Below are positions 18,116 through 26,240 of a DNA stretch of 64,000 nt, piece by piece. The notes below the pieces were generated by a model. It was given only the letters and a program-made list of their open reading frames with translations, did not search any database and was not told where the DNA came from. Within the stretch, counting starts at the first letter, position 1, and each line of letters begins with the position of its first letter. Source of the stretch: Chromatiaceae bacterium (GTDB taxonomy: Bacteria > Pseudomonadota > Gammaproteobacteria > Chromatiales > Chromatiaceae); NCBI GenBank assembly GCA_019356535.1, contig CP037918.1, forward strand, positions 992,001 to 1,056,000. The letters are read 5' to 3'. The translations under genes were made by a program, and so were the position numbers.

Positions 18116-19587
18116 GCGGGGCAGGGGACAGGGTGGTCTGGTTGCGCCTGGCCTGGTGGGGGGTCTGGGGTCTGGCCCTGTACCGCCTGGCGGTACTGCT
18201 CTGGGGCGACATCCCGCTGGACGTGGAAGAGGCCTACTACCTGGACTGGGCGCGCCACCTGGAGGCGGGATATTTTTCCAAGCCGCCCCTGTTGACCTGG
18301 GTGCTGGCTGCGGTGACGGGGCTGCTGGGCGACGGGCCGGTGGTGATCAAGTCGGTCGCGGTGTTCTTCCACGCTGTCGCGGCCCTGTTCGTGTATGGCA
18401 TCGGTGCGCGTCTGTTCGATGCACGTACTGGCGCCTGGGCTGCGATCACCTTCCAGTCGCTGCCGCTGGTCGGGGTGCTGTCGCTATTCGCCAGTACCGA
18501 TGCGCCGCTGATGTGCTTCTGGGCCGGCACCCTCTATGGCTTCGTGCGTGCCGTCGAGCGCGATGCCCTGCGCTGGTGGCTGTTTACCGGAGCGATGGCC
18601 GGGCTGGGCCTGCTCTCCAAGTACACCATGGGGGCCTTGGCGGTGGGGCTGGCGCTGGCCCTGGTGGCCGATGCGCGCTGGCGGTCGTTGGTGGCCTCGC
18701 CTCGGCTATGGGCGGGTCTCGGGGTCGCCGTGCTGGTCTGGTCGCCCAACCTGTGGTGGCTGGCGACCCACGATTGGGTTACCGTGGACCATACCCGTCA
18801 TATCACTGTGGCGATTCCCCGGGCCGGCGACTGGGGAAACCTGGGCGAATACCTGCTGGGGCAGGTCGGGGCCTTCGGTCCCTTGCTGGCGCTGTCACTG
18901 CCATTGTGGATCGGGCGGCCTGCCTTGTGGCGTGAACCGGCGGCCCGGTTACTCCTGTTCGCCTCGCTGCCGCTGTTCGGATTGGTGAGCTATCAGGCCT
19001 GGAGGCACGAGGCCAATCTCAACTGGGCGGCGCCGGCCTATATCGGCCTCACCCTGGTGGCGGTGCATTGGTTGCTGGCCCACGCGCGGCGCTGGCTGTT
19101 CGCGGCGATCGGTGTGAACCTGATGCTGGTGGCCGGTCTCTATCACTATCACGCCTTGGCAGATGCGCTCGGCGTGCAGCTCACGCGCAAGACCGACCCC
19201 TATTTCAAGCGCCTGGGCTGGCGTGAGCTGGGTATCCAACTGGCGGATGTCCGCCGGCGTTACCCGCGCGCGGCGCTGTTGTCCGATTCACGCAAGCTGC
19301 TGGCTCTGCTGGGGTATCATTCGCGCCTGAATGGTCGTCCGCCGGTGCTGCGCTCGTGGAATCCGTCAGGTCGCTGGCGTCACCAGTACGACCTGTATGA
19401 CGACATTGCCGATCATGCGGATGGCGAATTCCTGTTCGTGAGCCGCCAGGCGCTGGACGACAATGTGCTGTCGCGTTTTGCGCAGGGCGAGTTGGTCGCC
19501 ATCCTGCGGGTCAGGGTCTATCCGGACCTGGTACGGCGTCTGTACGTCTATCGTCTCACCGGTTTTCGGGGGTATGCCTCGCCATGA
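18112..19587 (+). CDS. ArnT-like membrane glycosyltransferase (PMT_2/GT39-83-type), second copy
   Basis: 491 aa, about 10 transmembrane segments. The first loop has the acidic motif DVEEAYYLDWARHLEAG followed by FSKPPLLTW, the second-copy equivalent of HDKPILIYW in the upstream paralogue; GLLSKYTMGAL and a soluble C-terminal domain follow. The two transferases are only distantly similar, so they are more likely to act on different acceptors or sugars than to be a recent duplication. ATG overlaps the stop of the PAP2 gene (ATGA). Confidence 0.82.
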   Translation: MSGAGDRVVWLRLAWWGVWGLALYRLAVLLWGDIPLDVEEAYYLDWARHLEAGYFSKPPLLTWVLAAVTGLLGDGPVVIKSVAVFFHAVAALFVYGIGARLFDARTGAWAAITFQSLPLVGVLSLFASTDAPLMCFWAGTLYGFVRAVERDALRWWLFTGAMAGLGLLSKYTMGALAVGLALALVADARWRSLVASPRLWAGLGVAVLVWSPNLWWLATHDWVTVDHTRHITVAIPRAGDWGNLGEYLLGQVGAFGPLLALSLPLWIGRPALWREPAARLLLFASLPLFGLVSYQAWRHEANLNWAAPAYIGLTLVAVHWLLAHARRWLFAAIGVNLMLVAGLYHYHALADALGVQLTRKTDPYFKRLGWRELGIQLADVRRRYPRAALLSDSRKLLALLGYHSRLNGRPPVLRSWNPSGRWRHQYDLYDDIADHADGEFLFVSRQALDDNVLSRFAQGELVAILRVRVYPDLVRRLYVYRLTGFRGYASP

Positions 19588-20273
19588 AGTTGCTGTTGCG
19601 GTTCTGGCCGATCCCAACCCTGCTGGCCCTGCAACTGCTGTTCTGGCAGGTGCCGGTCATCGACCTGACGGTCAGCGGGTGGTTCTGGGACGCACAAGAG
19701 GGATTCTTTCTGCGGGAACTACCGCCCGTGCAGTGGAGTTACGGGCTGTTTCGTGATTTGCCCTATGTGGTTGTACCGATGCTGGTGTGGCTGTTTTTTG
19801 CCAGCTGGTGGTGGCGGGGCAAGGCAGAGGCCGGTTTGCGCCGCCGGCTGCTGTTCCTGTTTCTGGTGCTGGCGATCGGGCCGGGGTTGCTGGTTAACGA
19901 GGTATTCAAGGCCGAATCCGGGCGGGCACGACCGGCCACGGTGGAGGCGTTTGGTGGCGAGCGCTCGTTCACTCCGGCCTTCGAGCCGGCGGATCAGTGC
20001 GCCTCGAACTGCTCCTTCGTCAGTGGACACGCCGCCATGGGGTTCTGGTTCCTGGCCTTTGCCTGGGTGTTCGGCGACCGTCGCTGGCTGTGGTGGGGGG
20101 GCGTGATCGGCCTGCTGGTCGGCCTCGGGCGCCTGGTCCAGGGAGCGCACTTCCTCAGCGATGTCCTGTTCGGCTACCCGGTCGTGCTGGCGACCGCCCT
20201 GGTGCTGGCGAGGCTGCTGCTTGGGGGCTGGTGGCCGCCGGTGGGCGGCGCGACCGCTCAGCCGCGTCGCTGA
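19584..20273 (+). CDS. PAP2-family membrane phosphatase, second copy (LpxE/LpxF-like)
   Basis: 229 aa. Catalytic motifs are KAESGRARP, CSFVSGHAAMGF and GRLVQGAHFLSD. The separated SGH motif preceded by a cysteine-containing loop (DQCASNCSF) resembles inner-membrane lipid A or lipid phosphate phosphatases, though the exact substrate is not readable. It is the last gene of the five-gene operon, overlapping the transferase stop by 4 bases, and its own 3' end overlaps the convergent gene at 20258 by 16 bases. Confidence 0.82.
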   Translation: MKLLLRFWPIPTLLALQLLFWQVPVIDLTVSGWFWDAQEGFFLRELPPVQWSYGLFRDLPYVVVPMLVWLFFASWWWRGKAEAGLRRRLLFLFLVLAIGPGLLVNEVFKAESGRARPATVEAFGGERSFTPAFEPADQCASNCSFVSGHAAMGFWFLAFAWVFGDRRWLWWGGVIGLLVGLGRLVQGAHFLSDVLFGYPVVLATALVLARLLLGGWWPPVGGATAQPRR

Positions 20274-20563
20274 CTGGCGTGATCGCTGTGGATGGCCTCG
20301 TCCACGGCTTCGCGGATCATCAGCGACAGCTCGTTCTCCAGTCGGTGCCGCAGGTCGCGGGCCAGGCGGCGGGCGCTGTCCCTGACGGCATCCCGGATGG
20401 CCTCCTTGATGATGGGCTGGAGCTGTTGCTCCAGCGACTGGGCCAGTGCCTCGGCGCGAGCCGGGTCGAGCAGGACATCCGCCCTGGCTTCCTCGTTCTC
20501 CATCACTTCCCTGCTGTCCCCCAAAACACTCCTGATCATCGGCATGCGCTTTTTGGTCAACAT
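20258..20563 (-). CDS. Small alpha-helical hypothetical protein downstream of holC
   Basis: 101 aa, no family recognised. After a basic N terminus (MLTKKRMPMIRS) it is one long amphipathic, strongly charged helix (roughly residues 30-95, rich in Arg/Glu/Ala with repeats such as IIKEAIRDAVRDSARRLARDL), probably a coiled coil. It follows holC by 18 bases on the same strand, with GAGAGGG as ribosome site, so it is likely co-transcribed with pepA-holC. Its tail overlaps the end of the convergent PAP2 gene. Confidence 0.65.
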   Translation of the reverse strand: MLTKKRMPMIRSVLGDSREVMENEEARADVLLDPARAEALAQSLEQQLQPIIKEAIRDAVRDSARRLARDLRHRLENELSLMIREAVDEAIHSDHASQRRG

Positions 20564-20581
20564 AATTGCCCTCTCTGATTT

Positions 20582-21010
20582 TCAGGCAATCTCGTGCATC
20601 TTCAGGGGATAGCCCCTGTCCCGATAAAAACGATACCGCTGGCGGCTCGCTTCACGCACGGCCTGTTCGTTGTCTACACATTCTGCCAGTCGCTGAAAAC
20701 GGCTGAAGAATGTCGGCACGTCCATGGCCAGGTTGATGAGGACATCGTGTTCCTCGGTGGCTTGCGATGCATCCCCGATGAGGATCGGGTTACAGGCGGG
20801 GTCGGCCTCCCCCAGCAAGCCGTGTGGCACAAAGCTCTGCTCCTGGAAGGTCCAGAGCAGGCGGTCCATGTGCCGCGCCTCCTCGGGTGACGGCGCGTGG
20901 ATCACCACGCGATGTCCGGCCCTGCGGGCCTTGTCGGCGACCCGGCAGGCCAGCACATGGCGGTTGCCGCGGCTTCCTGCGGCGACCACGTAGAAGTCGA
21001 CCCTGGTCAT
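20582..21010 (-). CDS. holC: DNA polymerase III subunit chi
   Basis: 142 aa. HolC links the clamp loader to SSB at the replication fork. The N-terminal VDFYVVA and the segment LLWTFQEQSFVPHGL, followed by PILIG, match the family, as does the usual neighbourhood directly after pepA. The gap to pepA is 56 bases. Confidence 0.93.
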   Translation of the reverse strand: MTRVDFYVVAAGSRGNRHVLACRVADKARRAGHRVVIHAPSPEEARHMDRLLWTFQEQSFVPHGLLGEADPACNPILIGDASQATEEHDVLINLAMDVPTFFSRFQRLAECVDNEQAVREASRQRYRFYRDRGYPLKMHEIA

Positions 21011-21066
21011 CTTTTCGGCCCGTGACCTGGTCGCTTGTTCTTATTGAGCGCCCAAAGCATAGATGA

Positions 21067-22554
21067 TCAATCAGCGACTTTACAGCGTTTCATGAGGAAT
21101 TGGGTCAACAAGGGGACGGGGCGCCCAGTGGCTCCCTTGTCGTTGCCCGAGACCCAGGCGGTGCCGGCGATGTCCAGGTGCGCCCACTTGAAGGACTTCG
21201 TGAAGCGCGAGAGGAAGCAGGCGGCGGTGATGGTGCCCGCGGCGCGACCGCCGATATTGGCCATGTCGGCGAAGTTGGAGTCGAGCTGTTTCTGGTAGTC
21301 GTCCCAGAGCGGCAGGCGCCAGACCCGGTCGTTGGCGGCCTCGCCGGCGCGGGTGATCTCCTCGGCCAGGCGGTCGTCGTTGGCCATCAGCCCGCTGGCG
21401 TGGTGGCCCAGGGCGATGATGCAGGCCCCGGTCAGTGTGGCGATGTCGATCACTGCCGCCGGTTCGAAGCGCTCGGTGTAGGTCAGTGCGTCGCACAGGA
21501 TCAGGCGGCCCTCGGCGTCGGTGTTGAGCACCTCCACGGTCTGCCCGGACATGGTGGTCACGATGTCGCCGGGCTTGTTGGCGTTGCCGTCGGGCAGGTT
21601 CTCCGATGAGGGAACCACGCCGACCACGTTGATCGGCAGATCGAGTTCCAGACAGGCGGCGAGGGTGCCGAATACACTGGCGCCGCCACACATGTCGTAT
21701 TTCATCTCGTCCATGGCCTGCGCTGGCTTGATGGAGATGCCGCCGGCATCGAAGGTGAGGCCCTTGCCGACCAGGGCCACGGGCTTGCTGCCGCGCTTGC
21801 CGCCCCGGTATTCCATGACGATGAGCTTGGCCGGCTGGCGGCTGCCGCGCGACACCGAGAGCAGGGCGCCCATGCCCAGCTTTTCCATGTCCTTCTCGTC
21901 GAGCACGGTGACCTTCAGCTTGCGCTGGCCTCGCGCCAGCTTGCGCGCCTGCTCGGCCAGATAGGTGGGGGTGCAGATATTGCCCGGCAGGTTGCCCAGG
22001 TCGCGCGCCAGCCGGGTACCGTTGGCGATGGCCTGTCCGTGGGCGCAGGCCTTTTGCAGACGCTTCAGATGACGCCGGTCGCTGGTGAGAAAGGTCGCCT
22101 GGCGCAGTGGCTTGGACGGTTTTTCGACTTTGCTCTTGCACTGGTCGAAGCGGTACACCGCGGTCTCGATGCCGGCGATGGCCTCGCGCACCAGTGCGTA
22201 ACCGTCCTCGTCGTCGGGCAGGCAAATGGCGAGGGAGCCGATGTTCGCCTGGTCCAGCGCGGGGGTGGCCTTGCGCAGTGCCTCGCCGAAGGTCCGAGCC
22301 GAGAAGTCCTTCTGCCGCCCCAGGCCGAGCAGGACGATCCGCGCCGCGGCGATACCCTCGACCTGATAGAGCATCAGGGTTTCGCCCGTTCTGCCGTGGA
22401 AATCGCCCTTGCGCAGGATGTGGCGCAGGTGGCCGCCGCTGGCCTGGTCCAGCGTATCGAAGGCCGTGCTGGCGCGGTGACGCTCATGCACACCGACGAC
22501 CAGGCAGGGCGTCTTGAGATCGGTGACCGGGACGTGCTTGCTGTTGTACTTCAT
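21067..22554 (-). CDS. pepA: Cytosol (leucyl) aminopeptidase
   Basis: 495-aa M17 metallo-aminopeptidase. The C-terminal catalytic domain shows the two-metal site motifs GKGLTFDAGG, KYDMCGG and the family signature NTDAEGRLIL; the N-terminal domain is the usual macro-like fold. E. coli PepA also binds DNA (Xer recombination, carAB control); whether this one does is unknown. It is divergent from lptF across a 165-base space, as in E. coli. Confidence 0.95.
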   Translation of the reverse strand: MKYNSKHVPVTDLKTPCLVVGVHERHRASTAFDTLDQASGGHLRHILRKGDFHGRTGETLMLYQVEGIAAARIVLLGLGRQKDFSARTFGEALRKATPALDQANIGSLAICLPDDEDGYALVREAIAGIETAVYRFDQCKSKVEKPSKPLRQATFLTSDRRHLKRLQKACAHGQAIANGTRLARDLGNLPGNICTPTYLAEQARKLARGQRKLKVTVLDEKDMEKLGMGALLSVSRGSRQPAKLIVMEYRGGKRGSKPVALVGKGLTFDAGGISIKPAQAMDEMKYDMCGGASVFGTLAACLELDLPINVVGVVPSSENLPDGNANKPGDIVTTMSGQTVEVLNTDAEGRLILCDALTYTERFEPAAVIDIATLTGACIIALGHHASGLMANDDRLAEEITRAGEAANDRVWRLPLWDDYQKQLDSNFADMANIGGRAAGTITAACFLSRFTKSFKWAHLDIAGTAWVSGNDKGATGRPVPLLTQFLMKRCKVAD

Positions 22555-22719
22555 CGGAATCCTCTTGGTGACGGTGGTCCGGTACGCCCGCCGAGGCGTG
22601 ACCGGCGCCGATTTGCTAGCATGCCGCGCAGCGACGCCCGCTGTGGGGGGCGACAGAGGACTGAGTGTAGCAAAGGCCGGCCCGGAGCGGTCCCGGCACG
22701 ATACCCGCCAGGAGGTCCG

Positions 22720-23823
22720 GTGACCCTCATCGACAGATTACTGATGCGCGAGGTGCTCAAGGCATTGCTGGTCACCTTGCTGATCCTGATGCTGGTGTTG
22801 TTGGCGAGCCATTTCGTCAAGCTGCTGGGCAAGGCCGCGGCGGGTAACATCAGCCCGCAGGTGCTGTTGAGCCTGCTCGGGCTACAGGCGATCAAGGTGT
22901 TGGGTGTGCTGTTGCCGCCGGCCTTCTTCTTTTCCCTGCTGTGGGTGCTGGGCGGCATGTACCGTGACGGCGAGATGGTGGCCTTGCAGGCTGCTGGCGT
23001 GGGCCCGGCGCGGCTCTATCGGTCGGTCATGTTGCTGGCTGTGCCATTGGCACTGCTGACCGCCGTCTTGTCGTTCGAGGGCCTGCCCTGGGCCAATGCT
23101 GCCATCGAACGGATCAAGCTTGCGCAACGCGACGTGCTGGATATCGGCGGTATCCGTCCCGGCCGCTTCAACGATTTCGACAAGGGGCGGCTGGTGATCT
23201 ATACCCGGGGGATATCGGATGATGGCCGCCGCTTGCAAGGGGTGTTCGTACAGGACCGTCAGCATGGGCGTTCCGGCGTCGTGGTCGCCCGGGAGGCCTA
23301 CCAGGCATTCGACGAGGCCAGCGGCGATCGCTTCGTGATATTGACCGACGGTCGCCGTTACGAAGGGCGGCCGGGGCAGGCAGACTATGCGGTAGCGAGC
23401 TTTGGCGAGTATGCCCTGCGCCTGCCCCGGCTCGACCTCGGGCAGGGGCGTTTGCGGGTGGGCGCACGCGCGACCGGTGATCTCTGGCGTGACGACAGCC
23501 TGCCGGCCCGTGCCGAGATCCAGTATCGCCTGTCGGTGCCGACAGGTGTGCTGGTGTTTGCCTTGCTGGCGGTGCCGCTGGCACGCACCCGACCGCGTGG
23601 CGATGTCTATGGCCGGGTGGGCCTGGCGGTACTGGTGTATTTCGTTTTTCTGAACCTGCAACGCGTGGCCGAGCGCTGGATGGAGTTGGGCGTGCTGCCG
23701 GCTTGGCTGGGCATGTGGTGGGTAGCGCTGGTAATGGTCGGCATCGGCGGCCTGGTAGTGCTCGCCGACTCCTTCTGGCTCGCCGGTTGGCTAAGGCGCT
23801 GGCGTGAGCGACGGGCGGCATGA
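22720..23823 (+). CDS. lptF: LPS export permease LptF
   Basis: 367-aa inner-membrane subunit of the LptB2FG transporter that extracts LPS for transport to the outer membrane. Six transmembrane helices in the YjgP/YjgQ pattern: three N-terminal (LIDRLLMREVLKALLVTLLI onward), a periplasmic jellyroll of about 160 residues, and three C-terminal. The start is GTG, preceded by an excellent AGGAGGT; the frame is open far upstream but overlaps pepA on the other strand. The ATGA overlap with lptG indicates coupling. Confidence 0.94.
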   Translation: MTLIDRLLMREVLKALLVTLLILMLVLLASHFVKLLGKAAAGNISPQVLLSLLGLQAIKVLGVLLPPAFFFSLLWVLGGMYRDGEMVALQAAGVGPARLYRSVMLLAVPLALLTAVLSFEGLPWANAAIERIKLAQRDVLDIGGIRPGRFNDFDKGRLVIYTRGISDDGRRLQGVFVQDRQHGRSGVVVAREAYQAFDEASGDRFVILTDGRRYEGRPGQADYAVASFGEYALRLPRLDLGQGRLRVGARATGDLWRDDSLPARAEIQYRLSVPTGVLVFALLAVPLARTRPRGDVYGRVGLAVLVYFVFLNLQRVAERWMELGVLPAWLGMWWVALVMVGIGGLVVLADSFWLAGWLRRWRERRAA

Positions 23824-24893
23824 TGTTCGGTATTCTCGATCGCTATATCGGGTGGGCCATCGCGCGCGCTACCGCCATGACCATCCTGGTGCTGGTGATC
23901 CTGCTCTCCTTCATCAATCTGGTCGAGGAGCTGGACCAGGTCAGCCGCGGTAGCTACACCATGGGCGACGCCCTGCTGGTGGCTCTGCTCACCGCCCCAC
24001 GCTATCTGTTCGAGGTCTTTCCCGTGTCCGCACTCCTCGGCAGCCTGCTGGGCCTGGGGGGGTTGGCGGTGCGCAGTGAGCTGGTGGCGATGCGCGCTGC
24101 GGGATTCTCGCTGAGACACATCATGCTGGCCGTACTCAAGGTGGGCGTGCTGATGATGCTGGTAGTGGTCGTCTTCAGTGAACTGCTGGCGCCGCCGGCC
24201 GCGCAGTACGCTCAGGAACTGCGTGCCAGCAAGCTGCTGGGCCAACAGACCCTGACCAGTCGTTATGGTTTCTGGGCACGGGACGAACAGGCCTTCATCA
24301 ATATCCGTTCCCTGGGCGACGGTCGGCACCTGCGCGACATCACCATCTACGAGTTCGACGGTGACGATCGGCTGCGCCTGGCCACCCATGCCGCGCGTGC
24401 AGACTACGAGGTCGACCACTGGGTGCTGCGGGACATTGCGCAGAGTGAACTGGACGAGGGCGGCGCGAAGGTCCGTTCCCTGGCCTCGGCGCGCTGGGAT
24501 TCCCCCCTGGACCCGGCTCTGCTGAGTGCCGTGGTGGTCCGTCCCACCATGCTGCCCTTGTGGGAGCTGGCCGACTACATCGCTTTCATGCGGGAAAATG
24601 CCCAGTCGGCCATCGATTACGAGGTGGCCTTCTGGCTGAAGATTGTCAATCCCTTCGCTACCCTGGCGATGCTGTTTCTTGCCGTGCCCTTCGTGCTGCG
24701 GGCGGGGCGCAACGTGGGGGTGGGACAGCGTATCTTTCTGGGCGCGGTGGTGGGTGCAGTGTTCTTCCTGCTCACTCGGGCCCTGTCATATGTGGCGGTG
24801 GTCTACCAGGTAGACCCGGCATTCACGGCGGTGGTGCCGGCCGGCGTCTTTCTGGCACTGGCCTTGTTCCTGTTGCGGCAGGTTCGCTACTAA
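23820..24893 (+). CDS. lptG: LPS export permease LptG
   Basis: 357 aa, partner of LptF. The N-terminal ILDRYIGWAIARA helix, the SALLGSLLGLGGLAVRSELVAMRAAGFS segment (the LptB coupling-helix region) and the periplasmic jellyroll are typical. The TAA stop is the first three bases of the 261-bp palindromic element that follows. Confidence 0.95.
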   Translation: MMFGILDRYIGWAIARATAMTILVLVILLSFINLVEELDQVSRGSYTMGDALLVALLTAPRYLFEVFPVSALLGSLLGLGGLAVRSELVAMRAAGFSLRHIMLAVLKVGVLMMLVVVVFSELLAPPAAQYAQELRASKLLGQQTLTSRYGFWARDEQAFINIRSLGDGRHLRDITIYEFDGDDRLRLATHAARADYEVDHWVLRDIAQSELDEGGAKVRSLASARWDSPLDPALLSAVVVRPTMLPLWELADYIAFMRENAQSAIDYEVAFWLKIVNPFATLAMLFLAVPFVLRAGRNVGVGQRIFLGAVVGAVFFLLTRALSYVAVVYQVDPAFTAVVPAGVFLALALFLLRQVRY

Positions 24894-25151
24894 GACAACC
24901 CCCAATCAAAGTCTCACTCAGAGCTGCCCGGATGTTCCGGATCAAGGCGCGGCTCGCAGGGAATGGCAGGCCCTTGCCAAGAGCCGCAACGCAGAGCCGG
25001 GACATCCGGGTCGCTCCCTGCGGGCGGGCTTCTGGGTGTCCATCCGCTGCGTTGCGCCGGCTTGACATAGGTGACTATGCCTGCGCCGGCGCGCCTTGTG
25101 GCTGAACGCCCAGAAGCCCGCTGAGCGTGGCTTTGATTGGGGGTCGTCTTA
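24891..25151. repeat. 261-bp nested palindromic (MITE-like) element between convergent genes
   Basis: The ends are a 31-base imperfect inverted repeat (24891-24921 against 25121-25151, 27 of 31 positions complementary) containing CCCCCAATCAAAG / CTTTGATTGGGGG. Inside are two further palindromic blocks. The left has CCCGGATGT...ACATCCGGG enclosing GCGGCTC...GAGCCGC. The right has GCGGGCTTCTGGG...CCCAGAAGCCCGC enclosing GCGCCGGC...GCCGGCGC and CATAGGTGACTATG. As RNA or single-stranded DNA it would fold into a three-way structure. It exactly fills the gap between lptG and the RDD gene and supplies the lptG stop codon. It has no coding capacity. Confidence 0.75.
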
Positions 25152-25154
25152 GTG

Positions 25155-25601
25155 TTAGGCGTCCTTGCGGGTCATGACCAGCCAGGTGTCCGACAGACGG
25201 TCATGCCAGGCGGCACGATCTCGGTCGAACAGCACCCAGAGAAAGCCCAGCCCCAGCGCCAGCCAGGAGAGCACGGCGGCCAGGCAGCGCAGCAGGGCTT
25301 GGCGCAGCCCGATGGGGGCACCGTCGGGGCCGACCACACGCAACCGCCAGGCGCGCATGCCCAGTGTCTGGCCGCCGTGAGTCCAGAAGCCGCAATAGAA
25401 GGCGACCGGTGCGGCCAGCAGATAGAGCTGGAGCAGCCAGTGCGTCCCCTCGCCCGGATGCCCGCCCAGTGCTGAGCGGATGGCGGCATCGACCGCCGCG
25501 CCGACCAGCCACAGCGCCAGGATCAGCCAGGCATCGTAGAAAATGGCCGCAAGACGCCGCAGCAGTCCGGGACGACTGGCCTGTTCGAGTGGCACGGGCA
25601 T
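25155..25601 (-). CDS. RDD-family membrane protein
   Basis: 148 aa with three to four hydrophobic segments. The RDD signature order is visible: an early arginine/aspartate helix (LLRRLAAIFYDAWLILAL), GQTLGMRAWRLRVV, and a final DRDRAAWHDRLSDTWLV. The family is poorly characterised; some members are Na+/H+ antiporters and many are of unknown role. It is convergent with lptG across the palindromic element. Confidence 0.85.
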   Translation of the reverse strand: MPVPLEQASRPGLLRRLAAIFYDAWLILALWLVGAAVDAAIRSALGGHPGEGTHWLLQLYLLAAPVAFYCGFWTHGGQTLGMRAWRLRVVGPDGAPIGLRQALLRCLAAVLSWLALGLGFLWVLFDRDRAAWHDRLSDTWLVMTRKDA

Positions 25602-25828
25602 GGAAGGGGCTTCTCAGGGTTTTTACCGAAGGGATGCGGGGTCATCCGGATTTCAATTCGTGAGTATTTTCCCATAATCAGTACTCATCAGCGACTGCCC
25701 CGATGTTCCCGGTCGTCGGCGAGCGATCCGGGGCTGTGGCTTTTTCATTCTGGCCGAAACCGCGTCGTGTCAGTGAGCCGGAGGAGCCTCCGCGAAGAGG
25801 CGCAACCCAGCGATTTCAGGAGGAGCTC
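25602..25828 (+). promoter_or_regulatory. Leader upstream of the PilZ gene
   Basis: 227 bases with no gene. A hairpin GAGTA...TACTC lies near 25660-25690, and a short hairpin GCCTC/GAGGC just before the ribosome site AGGAGG at 25819-25824. No riboswitch class is recognised; in particular the c-di-GMP GEMM consensus is not present. Confidence 0.35.
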
Positions 25829-26182
25829 ATGGAGAGAAGGAAACAATCCCGTCATCCGGTCCACCTGTATGCCGTGGTGTCCTGTCCGCGCTTTGGCCTG
25901 TTTCGTGGCGCGGTGGAGAATTTGAGTGTCGATGGCGTCTATGTGCGCACTCCCAATGTCAACATGTGCATCGATGTGCCGGTCACGCTTACCCTGCAGG
26001 GTGGGGAGGGGGCACAACAGACCTGTTGCGAGGTCAGTGGCGTGGTGGTGCACCAGGATGCCGAGGGCTTTGGCGTGCGTTTCGCCAAGGTGGATGAGTC
26101 CTGCATCCGCCGGCTGCGCGAACTGCTTGCGGAAGAGGCCACGCCTGTCGAGGACAGAGAGGGGCTGCTGGCCGCTTTCTGA
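25829..26182 (+). CDS. PilZ-domain protein (probable c-di-GMP receptor)
   Basis: 117 aa, a single PilZ domain. Both c-di-GMP-binding motifs are present: the arginine cluster ERRKQSR near the N terminus and NLSVDGV (the D/NxSxxG motif). The frame is open for 42 codons upstream, but MERRKQSRHP has a strong AGGAGGAGCTC ribosome site and gives a compact domain. It sits 42 bases before the sensor kinase on the same strand, so the two may be co-expressed. Confidence 0.85.
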   Translation: MERRKQSRHPVHLYAVVSCPRFGLFRGAVENLSVDGVYVRTPNVNMCIDVPVTLTLQGGEGAQQTCCEVSGVVVHQDAEGFGVRFAKVDESCIRRLRELLAEEATPVEDREGLLAAF

Positions 26183-26211
26183 TACCGACCGTACCCCCAG
26201 CGACCCTGGAA

Positions 26212-26240
26212 CGGGCATGCGATAATGCGCCGCATGCCCG
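26212..26240 (+). promoter_or_regulatory. Perfect 10-bp inverted repeat around the sensor-kinase start codon
   Basis: CGGGCATGCG (26212-26221) and CGCATGCCCG (26231-26240) flank a 9-base loop that holds the ATG at 26225. No Shine-Dalgarno sequence is seen. In mRNA it would be a stable hairpin with the first ATG in the loop and a second in-frame ATG (26234) in the stem; in DNA it could be an operator. Confidence 0.5.

Noticed and set aside
25602..25828. c-di-GMP (GEMM) riboswitch before the PilZ gene
   Set aside because: The conserved GEMM core motifs are not found; only short simple hairpins are seen.
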